From positions 1-64,000 of the forward strand of contig JADJCH010000040.1 in assembly GCA_016703325.1 (NCBI GenBank): DNA of 64,000 bases, read 5' to 3'. Position numbers and translations under genes: made by a program. The stretch is from Burkholderiales bacterium. Lineage in GTDB: Bacteria; Pseudomonadota; Gammaproteobacteria; Burkholderiales; Burkholderiaceae_C. Positions 52,469 to 61,577 of the stretch are shown here, piece after piece; positions within the stretch are counted from its first letter, which is position 1, and each line of letters opens with the position of its first letter. The notes beneath the pieces are model-generated. The model saw nothing but the letters and a program-made list of their open reading frames with translations, was not told the origin of the DNA and searched no databases.

Positions 52469-55400
52469 ATGCGTGGATTGCGCGTGTTGCTGCTCGGACG
52501 CCCGCGTCTGGAAGTTGACGGACAACCCTTGGCAGCCGATCTTCCACCCAAGTACCAGCTGATGCTCTACTTCCTGGCCGCCGAGGGTGTACCGGTCGGC
52601 CGAGCCGAACTGGCCTCCTTCCTGTGGGAGGACCGCGACGCGGCCGTATCCCGAGGCAATCTCCGCACTGCGCTCACGCGTCTGCGCCGATCGCTGCCCG
52701 GTGTGCTGGCGATCGACAGCCAGCAGGTTGGATTCAACCCTGCCTTGACGGTGCAGGTGGACTGGGCTGCCCTGGCCCGCGCGGCCCAGGGAGAAGGAAC
52801 CTACGGTATGCGCGTTGCAGCAGCGCAGGCCTGGCGAGGCCAGCTGCTCGACGGCCTCGACCTTGGAGGCGATGCCATGGAGCGCTGGCTGACAGCGGCT
52901 CGTGCCCGGGCCCTGCGCCAAGCGGTCAGCCTGAGGCGCGCACTGGCCGGCGAGGCCTCGGCGTGCGGCCGCCCGGACGAGGCGGAGGCACATTGGCGCG
53001 CGCTGCTAGACATCGACGATGCCGACGAGGCTGCACACCTGGCATTGATGGAACTGCTGGCCGCCGCAGGTCGCCGCACCGCCGCGATCGCCCAATACGA
53101 GGCCTGCCGGTCCGCCTTGATGGACCGCCTCGGCGCGCGCCCATCGACAGCCTGCTACGCGCTGTACACGCAAATTCATGCCGATCGGCCCGCGTTGACA
53201 CCGGTGTCAACGCTCACGAGCGCCTCGCCCCCGGTGGCCGAAATCGCGCTCCCGACACCCGACGGACCCGTCGCACGGACGACTGAACCATTGCCCCGGC
53301 AGCGGTCGTCGGTACCGCTGCCCGCGCAGACGCTCGTGCGGCCAATCGTGCCTGCGTTCCTGCCAGATGCCGACGGACCGCTCATCGGCAGAAGCGCCGA
53401 ACTCACGCTGCTGTCTGAGCAGCTAACCGACGCCGACTGCCGTTGGCTCACGGTCGTCGGGCCCGGTGGGGTGGGCAAGACCCGGCTGGCGCTGGCCGCA
53501 GCGGCCTCTCTGGCGCCGCACTGGCGCCACGGCGTTCTGTGGATCAGCGGGCGTGATGCTGCAGGCCCGCTGTTCGATGCCGAGACCCTGGCACAGCGCG
53601 TCATCGAACGCACCGGCGCCGATCGGGTGCAGCCCCGCGCGTTGCTGCTGGTGCTGGACAACTTGGAAACACTGGCCGAACCCGCCATGCTTGCACGCGG
53701 CCTGCGAGACCGTGCGCCGGGCCTGTGCGTACTGGCCACCTCACGCCGGCGACTGGGGGTGCCACGTGAGTGGCTGTTGGAGCTGACCGGACTGTCGATC
53801 GTGCGCCGGCAGCCGGACACACCCGCCAGCTCACCCGCAGCGGCGCTGCTCACGGCCGCAGTGCGACGATTGGATCCGCGCTTCAACCCCATGGCACAGG
53901 CCGATGCGGTCGAGACGCTTTGCGAGCGCGTCGGTGGTCTGCCACTGGCGCTGGAACTGGCAGCGCGCGGCGTGCTGGATGCGGGCCTGCCCGCCGTTCT
54001 GGCTCGGTTGCAGGCCGGCGCACCGCTCGAGGATCGCGGCCGTGGGGACCCCTCGCGCCAGCACAACACCGACGTCGTGATGGGTGACGCCTGGGTGTTG
54101 CTGCCGGCCCAAGCGCAGGCCGCAGCGTTGCGCCTGGGCTGGCTGCCGGGAGCTTTTGACCTGCCGCTGGCCGAGACGGTGGGGGCCTGTGCAGCCGACG
54201 TGGAGGTCCTGCGTGAGCACTCATGGCTGCGGCGCACCGACGAGGATCTGCTGGCACTGCACCCCCTGCAGCAGGCCTTCCTGCGCCGGCAAGTGCAGGC
54301 CGCGGTGCTTCAGACGGAGGTGCGTGCCGCACTGGCCGCAGGCCTGCGCGCGGCGTTGCCTGTGCTGGCACCGTTTGCCGCCTGGCCTTCCGGAATCGCG
54401 GTTCCGATCCGCGGCCCCATGTTCAGCGCATCCGTCCTGTTTGAGGCGTTGGAGCAGATGCTCCGCAGCGCCCCGACCGAGGCCCTGGCCGCCTGGGTGG
54501 ACAGCGTGTTCGCTGCGCTGGTGGCAAGCGACCGATTGGTGGACGCGGCTTCGCTGCTCGAACGTGCGCAGCGCACCCCGGAGCAGCCAGCGTGGCGGTC
54601 CACAGGCTGGCGCCTGCTGCAGGCCCAGACCCTGAACTCGCTGGGCGATGTCGTGGCATCGATGCAGGGGTATGAGGCGGCTCTGGCGGACCTGGGCCTG
54701 GACGGTGCAGTGCGCGAAGGCAGCGGTTGGCGCCATCTGCCCCTGGCCATCGCACGGGCGTTGCGTCGGCCGGGGTGGCCGACGTCCACAGCCGATCGGC
54801 TTGCCTTCCAGGGACTTTTGTGCCGTTCATTCAGCCACTACACGCAGCAACTGAGCTTCACTCCGGTGATGGATCGGGCGGTCCGTGCGAATCTGCTGGC
54901 CTCCACGGCGCTTCTTCGTGCTGACCGGGCAGAACGCCACGCCACTCGGATGATGACGGCCTACGGCATGATCGCCACCGGCAAGGCTCCGCTGGCACGG
55001 GGGCTCCTGGGCGCCTTGAAAGGCCGGACACCGGTCAGCTCTGACCCCCTCCTGGAAGCCTTCACGCGCGAAGGTGATTGCGTCATTCGCGTGGCTCTGG
55101 GCCGGTGGGATGGCGTGGTGGACGAACTGCAGCAGCTGCACCAGGAGCTGGAGCGGTTGGGCGACCACCGACATGCCATGGAGTGCCACGCCCTGATCGC
55201 CAAGCTCTTGTTCTATCAGGGGCAACTGGTTCGCTCGGCCGATCGGTTTCTCGAGTCCACCGAACTCGCATTGCGCCGCCCGGGAGGTGCCTGGCGCGCC
55301 TGGGGCCCGTTCGGTCAGGCCGAAGTGGCCCTTTGCATGGATGGGGTGCCGTTGTCGACGATCGAGCACTGGGTCGACCTCGGCTCCCACTGGCTGACGG

Positions 55401-55957
55401 AGAAGCACAACTTCGACACCGCCTACGTCCTGCGCGGCGCCGGACTGAGAGCACGGTTGGCCTGGCGCTGTGGCGATACCGGGCTTGCGCGCGACACAGT
55501 GCTCAGCGCCATCGCCATCGGCGCACGCATCCCGCATTGCAGCTTCTGGGCCCACGAGGGATTCGCCGGCATCGGCGACGTGCTGCTGCAACTGCGTGCC
55601 CACGAGCAGCGAGTCGGCGGCGCACTCGGCCCGCTGGACGACGCCTGGAGCGCCCTGGAGCCTCAGCTTCTGCGGCACACCCAGAGGTTCCCGGCCGGCG
55701 CAGCGATGGTGCATCGCCTGCGCGGTCAGACCGCGCATGCCCGCGAACGCGAAGCAGACGCCAGGCGCTGGCTCCTGCGGGCGGTCCGTGAGGCCGAGGC
55801 CCAGGGATTGCGTGTGGAACTGGCCCGCAGCTGCGACGCGCTGGCCACGGTGGATCCCGTCGCAGGCTGGTCGGATCGTGCCGGGCGACTGTGGCGCGAG
55901 ATGTTGACTGGCCTCAGCATCAACGCCCCGTCCAGCAGGGCGCTGGCTTCAGGTTAG
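52469..55957 (+). CDS. BTAD/STAND-type transcriptional regulator (AfsR/MalT-like)
   Basis: A 1162-residue regulator. The N-terminal winged helix (VLLLGRPRLEVDGQPL, FLWEDRDAAVSRGNLRTALT) and the BTAD helical domain cover residues 1-250. A Pro/Thr-rich linker leads to a STAND NTPase with Walker A VVGPGGVGKTRLALAAA (about 330) and Walker B LLLVLDNLE (about 395). About 550 residues of TPR-like repeats follow. Such proteins sense a ligand through the repeats and use ATP as a switch. GGAGGA six bases before the ATG at 52469 fixes the start. Large BTAD proteins are much commoner in actinobacteria. Confidence 0.85.
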   Translation: MRGLRVLLLGRPRLEVDGQPLAADLPPKYQLMLYFLAAEGVPVGRAELASFLWEDRDAAVSRGNLRTALTRLRRSLPGVLAIDSQQVGFNPALTVQVDWAALARAAQGEGTYGMRVAAAQAWRGQLLDGLDLGGDAMERWLTAARARALRQAVSLRRALAGEASACGRPDEAEAHWRALLDIDDADEAAHLALMELLAAAGRRTAAIAQYEACRSALMDRLGARPSTACYALYTQIHADRPALTPVSTLTSASPPVAEIALPTPDGPVARTTEPLPRQRSSVPLPAQTLVRPIVPAFLPDADGPLIGRSAELTLLSEQLTDADCRWLTVVGPGGVGKTRLALAAAASLAPHWRHGVLWISGRDAAGPLFDAETLAQRVIERTGADRVQPRALLLVLDNLETLAEPAMLARGLRDRAPGLCVLATSRRRLGVPREWLLELTGLSIVRRQPDTPASSPAAALLTAAVRRLDPRFNPMAQADAVETLCERVGGLPLALELAARGVLDAGLPAVLARLQAGAPLEDRGRGDPSRQHNTDVVMGDAWVLLPAQAQAAALRLGWLPGAFDLPLAETVGACAADVEVLREHSWLRRTDEDLLALHPLQQAFLRRQVQAAVLQTEVRAALAAGLRAALPVLAPFAAWPSGIAVPIRGPMFSASVLFEALEQMLRSAPTEALAAWVDSVFAALVASDRLVDAASLLERAQRTPEQPAWRSTGWRLLQAQTLNSLGDVVASMQGYEAALADLGLDGAVREGSGWRHLPLAIARALRRPGWPTSTADRLAFQGLLCRSFSHYTQQLSFTPVMDRAVRANLLASTALLRADRAERHATRMMTAYGMIATGKAPLARGLLGALKGRTPVSSDPLLEAFTREGDCVIRVALGRWDGVVDELQQLHQELERLGDHRHAMECHALIAKLLFYQGQLVRSADRFLESTELALRRPGGAWRAWGPFGQAEVALCMDGVPLSTIEHWVDLGSHWLTEKHNFDTAYVLRGAGLRARLAWRCGDTGLARDTVLSAIAIGARIPHCSFWAHEGFAGIGDVLLQLRAHEQRVGGALGPLDDAWSALEPQLLRHTQRFPAGAAMVHRLRGQTAHAREREADARRWLLRAVREAEAQGLRVELARSCDALATVDPVAGWSDRAGRLWREMLTGLSINAPSSRALASG

Positions 55958-55975
55958 AGACCTGCCACATTGCCC

Positions 55976-56929
55976 TCAATCCTCCCCGAACAGCTCCACC
56001 ACCTGGCGGCGCAGCCAGACCAGTGCCGGGTCGCGATGCGCGCGGCCGTGCCATTGCTGGCTGATGGTGAAGGCCGGGCTGGGAAAAGGCAGCGCGGCGA
56101 TGCCCAGCGCGTCGCGTCCGGCGGTGAGTGCCTCGGCCAGGCGCTGCGGCAGGGTCAGCAGCAACCTTGAAGAGCCGATGATCGCGGCCAGCCCCAGCGC
56201 ATGGCCGGCAATCACCCGCACCTCGCGGCGCAGGCCTTCCTGGTCCAGCGTGCGGTCCAGCAGGCTCTGCAGGTGCGAATAGGTGGCACCGCTGGGGCGG
56301 TAGTCCACATGGGCCTCGCGCAGGTAGTCCTCCCGGGTCAGCTCCCGGCCCCACAGCGGGTGCTGCCGGCTCATCAGCACCACCAGGGTCTCCGAGAACA
56401 GGCGCTGGCGGTGGAAGTCCTCGCCCAGCGGCGGCCAGTTGCCCAGGGCCAGGTCGACCCGGCCGTCCTGCAGCAGCCGACGGGCCTCCCCCACCGGCGC
56501 ATCCACCGTCTCCAGCCGCATCGACGGCGCCAGCGTGTTGAAGCGTGCCAGCAGGCTCGGCAGGAAAACCATCTGCGCCAGGTCGTTACCCAGCAGGCGC
56601 ATGCTGCGGCTGGAGGTGGCCGGATCAAAGGCCGGTGGCGGCCGCAGCGCGCCTTCGATCTGCTCCAGCCCGGCGGCCACCGCGCCGATCAGCACCTCCA
56701 CCCGGGCAGTGGGCAGCATGCCCTGGGGAGAGCGGATGAAGAGCTCGTCTCCCAGGCGCTGCCGCAGCCGGCGCAGCGCGTTGCTGACAGCCGACTGGGT
56801 CATGCCCAGTTCCTCACCGGCGCGGGAGACGTTGCGCCAGCGGTGCACGCTACGCAGCACGCGCAGCAGGTTCAGGTCGATGGGCGGGTCGGGATCCAGC
56901 TCGGGGTGGGGTGCACCGGACATCGTCAT
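55976..56929 (-). CDS. LysR-family transcriptional regulator
   Basis: A 317-residue LTTR. The winged helix covers LNLLRVLRSVHRWRNVSRAG and MTQSAVSNALRRLRQRLGDE, with the effector-binding domain from about residue 95. The layout matches the NodD/NahR/PcaQ-like group with the LFIRSPQGMLPT linker. The start at 56929 is preferred to ATG 56956 because an inverted repeat occupies the bases between. It is divergent from the class II aldolase-like gene, which with the TRAP receptor behind it is the likely target. Confidence 0.88.
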   Translation of the reverse strand: MTMSGAPHPELDPDPPIDLNLLRVLRSVHRWRNVSRAGEELGMTQSAVSNALRRLRQRLGDELFIRSPQGMLPTARVEVLIGAVAAGLEQIEGALRPPPAFDPATSSRSMRLLGNDLAQMVFLPSLLARFNTLAPSMRLETVDAPVGEARRLLQDGRVDLALGNWPPLGEDFHRQRLFSETLVVLMSRQHPLWGRELTREDYLREAHVDYRPSGATYSHLQSLLDRTLDQEGLRREVRVIAGHALGLAAIIGSSRLLLTLPQRLAEALTAGRDALGIAALPFPSPAFTISQQWHGRAHRDPALVWLRRQVVELFGED

Positions 56930-56952
56930 GTTGGAAGTGTCGGGGTTCCAAC
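56930..56952. promoter_or_regulatory. Inverted repeat in the LysR divergent promoter region
   Basis: GTTGGAA and TTCCAAC form a perfect 7-bp inverted repeat with nine bases between. A nearby TTCCAATCGAAA also fits the LTTR pattern T-N11-A. It lies at the start of the LysR gene, as expected for an autoregulatory site. Confidence 0.45.
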
Positions 56953-57045
56953 CCATGATATTTCGATTGGAAATGGCGAGGATTCACCGACCCGCTAGCC
57001 AACGGCCCGCCGGTCTTCAAGAATCGGGCAGCAGATGGACCCCGC

Positions 57046-57774
57046 ATGACCGACCCCGCAGCACAGCCCTCCCCCTGGGACCCCAACCTGGCTCTTGGCC
57101 CCGAACCTTCGGCCGAGCAGCAGCGCTGCGTGCGCCAGCTGGCGCGCGCGATCGGCCGCAGCGGCCTGACCGGCCCCTTCGGCCACTGCAGCCTGCGGCT
57201 GGATGCGCAGCGTGCGCTGGTCTGTGCGCCCAAGCCGATGGCCAGCATCGGCCCGGGTGAGCCCGGCACGGTGATCCGCTTCGATGCCGCCCTGCCGGTC
57301 GGGGTGCTGGGTGAGGTGCGCATCCACCAGCAGGTCTATGCCCGCCGGCCGGAGGTCGGGGCGATCTGCCGTTTCATCTCCCCGCAGATCACGGCGCTTG
57401 CCGCGCTGGGCCGCACGCCGAGGCCGCGCCACGGATTCGGCAGCTATTTTTCGCCCTCGGTGCCCTTTTGGCCTCGGCCGGCGCTGGTGCGTGACGAGGC
57501 CTCGGCAACCGGCGTGGCCGAATTGCTGGGCGACGCCCCGGCGCTGGTGCTGAATGTCAACGGCGCGGTCACGGTGGGCCGCACGGCCGAACAGGCGCTG
57601 GCGCTGGCCTGGTTCCTGGAAGACGCCGCCCGGGTGGAGCTGGCCGCGCTGGCCAGCGGCCTGGCCGACACCGCCCCGACCCTGCCCCCCGCGGCAGCGC
57701 AGCAGCGCGCCACCTGGGAGGGCCGCATCGCCGAGCGCGTCTGGGAGTACCTGCTGCGCGACGACCCGGAGTGA
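57046..57774 (+). CDS. Class II aldolase/adducin family protein lacking metal ligands
   Basis: A 242-residue member of the FucA/AraD fold: SGLTGPFGHCSLRLD corresponds to the GNxSxR loop and GEVRIHQQVYARRPEVGAIC to the E-x3-H-x2-Y helix. The usual HxH zinc pair is C-R-F in AICRFISPQ, and the later NHG is VNG in LVLNVNGAVTVG. So three metal ligands are missing while the catalytic Glu remains. It is therefore unlikely to work as a zinc aldolase and may be a binding protein or have another reaction. It is transcribed with the TRAP receptor gene behind it. Confidence 0.8.
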   Translation: MTDPAAQPSPWDPNLALGPEPSAEQQRCVRQLARAIGRSGLTGPFGHCSLRLDAQRALVCAPKPMASIGPGEPGTVIRFDAALPVGVLGEVRIHQQVYARRPEVGAICRFISPQITALAALGRTPRPRHGFGSYFSPSVPFWPRPALVRDEASATGVAELLGDAPALVLNVNGAVTVGRTAEQALALAWFLEDAARVELAALASGLADTAPTLPPAAAQQRATWEGRIAERVWEYLLRDDPE

Positions 57775-57863
57775 CACCGGCGGACCGGCAGGACCGGCAA
57801 TGCGGCCCTGGAACGCCCCTCTCCCGATCCCTCATCCCCCTCGAAAACGGAGACAACCCCCCC

Positions 57864-58907
57864 ATGCTGAACCCACCCCGTCGCACCGTCCTGGCCCGCC
57901 TGGCAGCCGGCAGCCTCGGCCTGCTGGCCGCAGCGTCCCTGCAGGCTCAGGAGGTCACGCTGAAGGTGCACCACTTCCTGGCCCCCACCTCCAACATCCA
58001 TGAGAACCTGATCCAGCCCTGGTGCGCCAAGGTGCAGAAGGAATCCGCCGGCAAGCTCAAGTGCCAGCTCTACCCGGCCATGCAGTTGGGCGGCACACCG
58101 CCGCAGCTGTTCGACCAGGCCCGCGACGGCACGGTGGACATCGTCTGGACCGTGCCCACCTACCAGGCCGGCCGCTTCCCGAAGACGGAGGTCTTCGAGA
58201 TGCCCTTCCTGACCGAACATGCCGAACGCGCCAGCCCCGCGCTGTACGAGTACGTGCAGAAGAACGCGCTGGACGAGTACCGCGGCGTCAAGCCGCTGTT
58301 CCTTCATGTCAACGACGGCAACATCCTGCACATGGGCAAGGTGGCGGTGCGCAGGCTGGAGGACCTGAAGGGCCTCAAGGTGCGCGCCCCCACCCGGCTG
58401 GGCACCCGCATCCTGAGCGCGCTGGGCGCCACTCCGATCCAGATGCCGGTGCCGGCCGTGCCGGAGGCCATTGCCAAGGGCGTGGTGGACGGCGCCATGC
58501 TGCCCTGGGAGGTGGCCACCTCGCTGAAGATGCAGGAGATCGCCAAGGCCCACGTCGAGACCCCGGCTGGGCACCCGAAGATCTCCACCATCACCTTTGC
58601 GCTGGTGATGAATCAGGCGAAGTACGATGGGCTGCCGGCCGACTTGAAAAAGGTGATCGACGCCAACAGCGGCGTGGAGACCTCCCGCTGGGCCGGCAAG
58701 GTGGCCGACGCTGCGCTGGCCCCGGCGCGCAAGATTGCCCTGGACCGCGGCAACACCTTCGTCACCCTCAGCGCCGAGGAAACCCGACGCTGGGTGGAGG
58801 CCACCGCCCAGGTGGACGACGAGTGGGTGCGTGAAGTCAGCGCCAGGGGCATCAACGGCAAGGCCCTGCTCGACGATGCCAAGGCCCTGATCCGCAAGCA
58901 GCCCTGA
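57864..58907 (+). CDS. TRAP transporter solute-binding protein, DctP type
   Basis: A 347-residue exported receptor: twin-Arg-like basic start (NPPRRTVLARLAAGSLGLLA) and cleavage near LQAQE, then LKVHHFLAPTSNIHENLIQP. The DctP marks GLKVRAPTRLGTRILSALGA (with the conserved Arg that binds carboxylate) and VDGAMLPWEV follow. It should bring a carboxylic acid to a DctQM permease, but no membrane subunit follows. It is 89 bp after the aldolase-like gene, on the same strand, under likely control of the LysR protein. Confidence 0.92.
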   Translation: MLNPPRRTVLARLAAGSLGLLAAASLQAQEVTLKVHHFLAPTSNIHENLIQPWCAKVQKESAGKLKCQLYPAMQLGGTPPQLFDQARDGTVDIVWTVPTYQAGRFPKTEVFEMPFLTEHAERASPALYEYVQKNALDEYRGVKPLFLHVNDGNILHMGKVAVRRLEDLKGLKVRAPTRLGTRILSALGATPIQMPVPAVPEAIAKGVVDGAMLPWEVATSLKMQEIAKAHVETPAGHPKISTITFALVMNQAKYDGLPADLKKVIDANSGVETSRWAGKVADAALAPARKIALDRGNTFVTLSAEETRRWVEATAQVDDEWVREVSARGINGKALLDDAKALIRKQP

Positions 58908-58948
58908 GTGGGGCCGGGGCCGGCCCGGCGGGCCGCCGTGCACACCCC

Positions 58949-59437
58949 TCAATCGGTTGCGTCGGCAGCGCCCTCGGCGCTGTCTTCTGCGGCCGGTTCG
59001 TCGGCCGCCTCGGCCAGGCGCACCACTGTCACCGGCAGGTGACTGGCCTTGAGCACCTCGTGCGACACCGACCCCAGCAGCGCAGCCGTCAGGTCCCCCG
59101 TTCCCCAGGCACCGACGAAGATCGCATCGCAGCCGTTGTCCTCGGCCAGTTCCACCAGCGAGTGGGCCGGGTCGCCACTGGCCACCAGGCTCTCGTAGTC
59201 CACCCGGGCGGCATTGAGCAGGGCCTCGGCCGGGGCGATCAGGTCGGCCCCCGCGGCGGCACGCACTTCACGCAGGACCTCCGGGTCCTGGGCCGTTACC
59301 ACCTCGTAGAGGGTGGCGGGCTCCTGCACGTTGGCAACCACGAAACTGGCCCGCAGCCCCTGCTCCACCAGCGCCAGGGCATGTCGCACCGCCTGCAACG
59401 AAGGCGCCGAGCCGTCCACCGCAATCAGGATCTTCAT
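58949..59437 (-). CDS. Universal stress protein, UspA family
   Basis: A 162-residue protein of the Usp fold: MKILIAVDGSAPSLQAVRHA at the N-terminus and the ATP-binding signature region FVGAWGTGDLTAALLGSVSH near residue 110-135. The G-2x-G-9x-G(S/T) motif is present in part, so ATP binding is probable. The start is ATG 59437 with AGGAGG six bases before it. The last 20 residues are acidic (Ala/Glu/Asp) and unusual. It converges with the TRAP gene, with a GC-rich hairpin between them. Confidence 0.9.
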   Translation of the reverse strand: MKILIAVDGSAPSLQAVRHALALVEQGLRASFVVANVQEPATLYEVVTAQDPEVLREVRAAAGADLIAPAEALLNAARVDYESLVASGDPAHSLVELAEDNGCDAIFVGAWGTGDLTAALLGSVSHEVLKASHLPVTVVRLAEAADEPAAEDSAEGAADATD

Positions 59438-59551
59438 GTTCAACCTCCTGGGTCCATGCTACCGCTGCCGCAGCCAGGCAGGCACAGGCGTCGCCCCGGG
59501 AAGAACCCCCAGCTGATCCTGGTCATCCGATGCGAAGTTGCCGGCGCTGCA

Positions 59552-60064
59552 TCACAGCGTCTGGAACACCGTGTCCACCCCAGCCGGAGGCTCACCCATG
59601 GTGGCGCGAAACAGCAGCTCGTCGGTGGCCCGCAGCCGCCGGCAGACCTCCCGGCCGATGTTCATCTGGATGATGGCGAACTGCTCGGCATTGCGCTCGA
59701 ACAGGGCCTGCAGGTCCCCGGGAGTGATCTCGATGGCCAGGCAGTCGCTCTCGGCGCGCACCGAAGCGCTGCGGGCCGACAGGTCCATCAACGCCATTTC
59801 GCCGAAGCAGTCGCCTGCCCCCAGGGTGCGCAGCAGCATCTCCCGGTTGGCCCAGCTGCGCCGCACCGTCACCCGGCCGGACTCCAGCACGAACATCGAG
59901 AGCGCCCGCTCGCCCTGCCGGAAAAAGTAGCCACCCGCGGACACCACCCGCTCCCGCGTGGCCGACAGCAGGAAGTCCAGCGTGTCCTCGCGCAGCGCAC
60001 CAAACACCGGCATGCGCTGCAGCAGGACCAGGCGACGGTCGTGAAGGTCGTGGGCGGTCAACAT
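59552..60064 (-). CDS. Cyclic nucleotide-binding domain protein (Crp family, no HTH)
   Basis: A 170-residue protein with a cNMP-binding beta roll: FFRQGERALSMFVLESGRVT, GAGDCFGEMALMDLSARSAS (phosphate-binding cassette with Glu and Arg) and AIEITPGDLQALFERN. It ends at the long helix without a DNA-binding domain, so it is not a classical Crp/Fnr factor and may instead modulate a partner. The start could be ATG 60064 or GTG 60103. Neither has a strong ribosome site. Stand-alone, convergent with none of its neighbours. Confidence 0.8.
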   Translation of the reverse strand: MLTAHDLHDRRLVLLQRMPVFGALREDTLDFLLSATRERVVSAGGYFFRQGERALSMFVLESGRVTVRRSWANREMLLRTLGAGDCFGEMALMDLSARSASVRAESDCLAIEITPGDLQALFERNAEQFAIIQMNIGREVCRRLRATDELLFRATMGEPPAGVDTVFQTL

Positions 60065-60181
60065 GTCGGCAGGGGCAATGGATGAGGTTGCAGCGTGAAC
60101 CACGTCACAGCATGCACGAGCCCGACCAGTCGATGTGAGGCAATTTGTAAACGACCGGACCCGGCAAGGGTTCCTGTACTT

Positions 60182-61561
60182 TCAGCACTCGATCACGTTC
60201 ACCGCCAGGCCGCCGCGCGCGGTTTCCTTGTACTTCGTCTTCATGTCGGCACCGGTTTCGCGCATGGTCTTGATGACCCGGTCGAGCGACACGAAGTGCC
60301 GTCCGTCGCCGCGCAACGCGATGCGCGCGGCATTGATCGCCTTGACCGCCCCCATCGCATTGCGCTCGATGCAGGGCACCTGCACCAGCCCGCCCACCGG
60401 ATCGCAGGTCAGGCCCAGGTTGTGTTCCATGCCAATCTCTGCGGCGTTCTCCGCCTGTGCGGGCGTGCCGCCCAGCACCTCGCACAGTGCCGCCGCGGCC
60501 ATGCTGCAGGCCACGCCGACTTCGCCCTGGCAGCCCACCTCCGCACCGCTGATGCTGGCGTTCTCCTTGTAGAGGATGCCAATGGCCGCCGCAGTCAGCA
60601 GGAAGCGCTGCATGCCGTCGTCATCGGCCCCAGGCACGAAGCGCATGTAGTAGTGCAACACCGCGGGCACGATGCCCGCAGCCCCGTTGGTGGGGGCGGT
60701 CACCACGCGGCCGCCGCAGGCGTTCTCCTCGTTGATGGCCAGCGCGTAGAGGTTCACCCAATCGATCACGGTGAGCGGGTCGCGCAGCGCCGCCTCCGGG
60801 CGCTCCACCAGCTGGCGGTGCAGGGCCCCAGCGCGGCGCGGCACCCGCAACCCACCCGGCATCAGCCCTTCGGTTCGGCAGCCCCGGCGCACCCCCTCCT
60901 CCATCACGGCCCAGATCTGCCGCAGCGCGGCCGCGGTGGCCTCGGCCGGGCGCCAGGCGGCCTCGTTGGCCCGCATCAGGTCGCTGATGGAATGCCCCGT
61001 ATCCCGGCACAGCGCCAGCAGTTCGTCACCGCTGCCGAAAGGGTGGGCCAGCACACGCCGGTCCTCCACCAGGCGTGGCGCATCCGAACCCGCGCCATCC
61101 ACCACAAAACCGCCGCCCACCGAGTAGTACACCCGCTCGTCCAGGATGGCGCCCGCGGCGTCGAAAGCCGAGAAGCGCATGCCGTTCGGGTGGAAGGGCA
61201 GGCTCTCCCGGCGGTGCAGCAGGAGATCGGTCTTCTCATCGAAGGTGATGGCATGTCCACCAGGCAGCGTGAGTCGCCGGGCCTGGCGCAGCGCGGCGAG
61301 TCGAGTCGGCACCTGCGCGGTGTCCACACTCTCGGGTTGTTCACCTTCCAGGCCGAGCAGCACCGCCTTGTCCGAGCCGTGACCCCGCCCGGTGGCGCCG
61401 AGCGAGCCATACAGCGCCACCTGGATGCGCCGCACCTGAGCCAGTCGACCGGAGGTGTCCAGCCCCAGCACAAAGCGCTGCGCGGCACGCATCGGACCCA
61501 CCGTGTGCGAGCTGGACGGACCGATGCCGATCTTGAAGATGTCGAGTGCGCTCAACGACAT
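60182..61561 (-). CDS. sdaA: L-serine ammonia-lyase (iron-sulfur)
   Basis: A 459-residue one-chain L-serine deaminase that converts serine to pyruvate and ammonia. The beta domain starts LSALDIFKIGIGPSSSHTVG, and the alpha domain has VTAPTNGAAGIVPAVLHYY, SISGAEVGCQGEVGVACSMA and EHNLGLTCDPVGGLVQVPCI, with the three cysteines that hold the [4Fe-4S] cluster (GCQGE, TCDPV, PCIER). Its start lies 16 bp after the stop of the GcvR-like gene, so the two form an operon for serine and glycine use. Confidence 0.95.
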   Translation of the reverse strand: MSLSALDIFKIGIGPSSSHTVGPMRAAQRFVLGLDTSGRLAQVRRIQVALYGSLGATGRGHGSDKAVLLGLEGEQPESVDTAQVPTRLAALRQARRLTLPGGHAITFDEKTDLLLHRRESLPFHPNGMRFSAFDAAGAILDERVYYSVGGGFVVDGAGSDAPRLVEDRRVLAHPFGSGDELLALCRDTGHSISDLMRANEAAWRPAEATAAALRQIWAVMEEGVRRGCRTEGLMPGGLRVPRRAGALHRQLVERPEAALRDPLTVIDWVNLYALAINEENACGGRVVTAPTNGAAGIVPAVLHYYMRFVPGADDDGMQRFLLTAAAIGILYKENASISGAEVGCQGEVGVACSMAAAALCEVLGGTPAQAENAAEIGMEHNLGLTCDPVGGLVQVPCIERNAMGAVKAINAARIALRGDGRHFVSLDRVIKTMRETGADMKTKYKETARGGLAVNVIEC

Positions 61562-61577
61562 GCCGACCTCCCGGACC

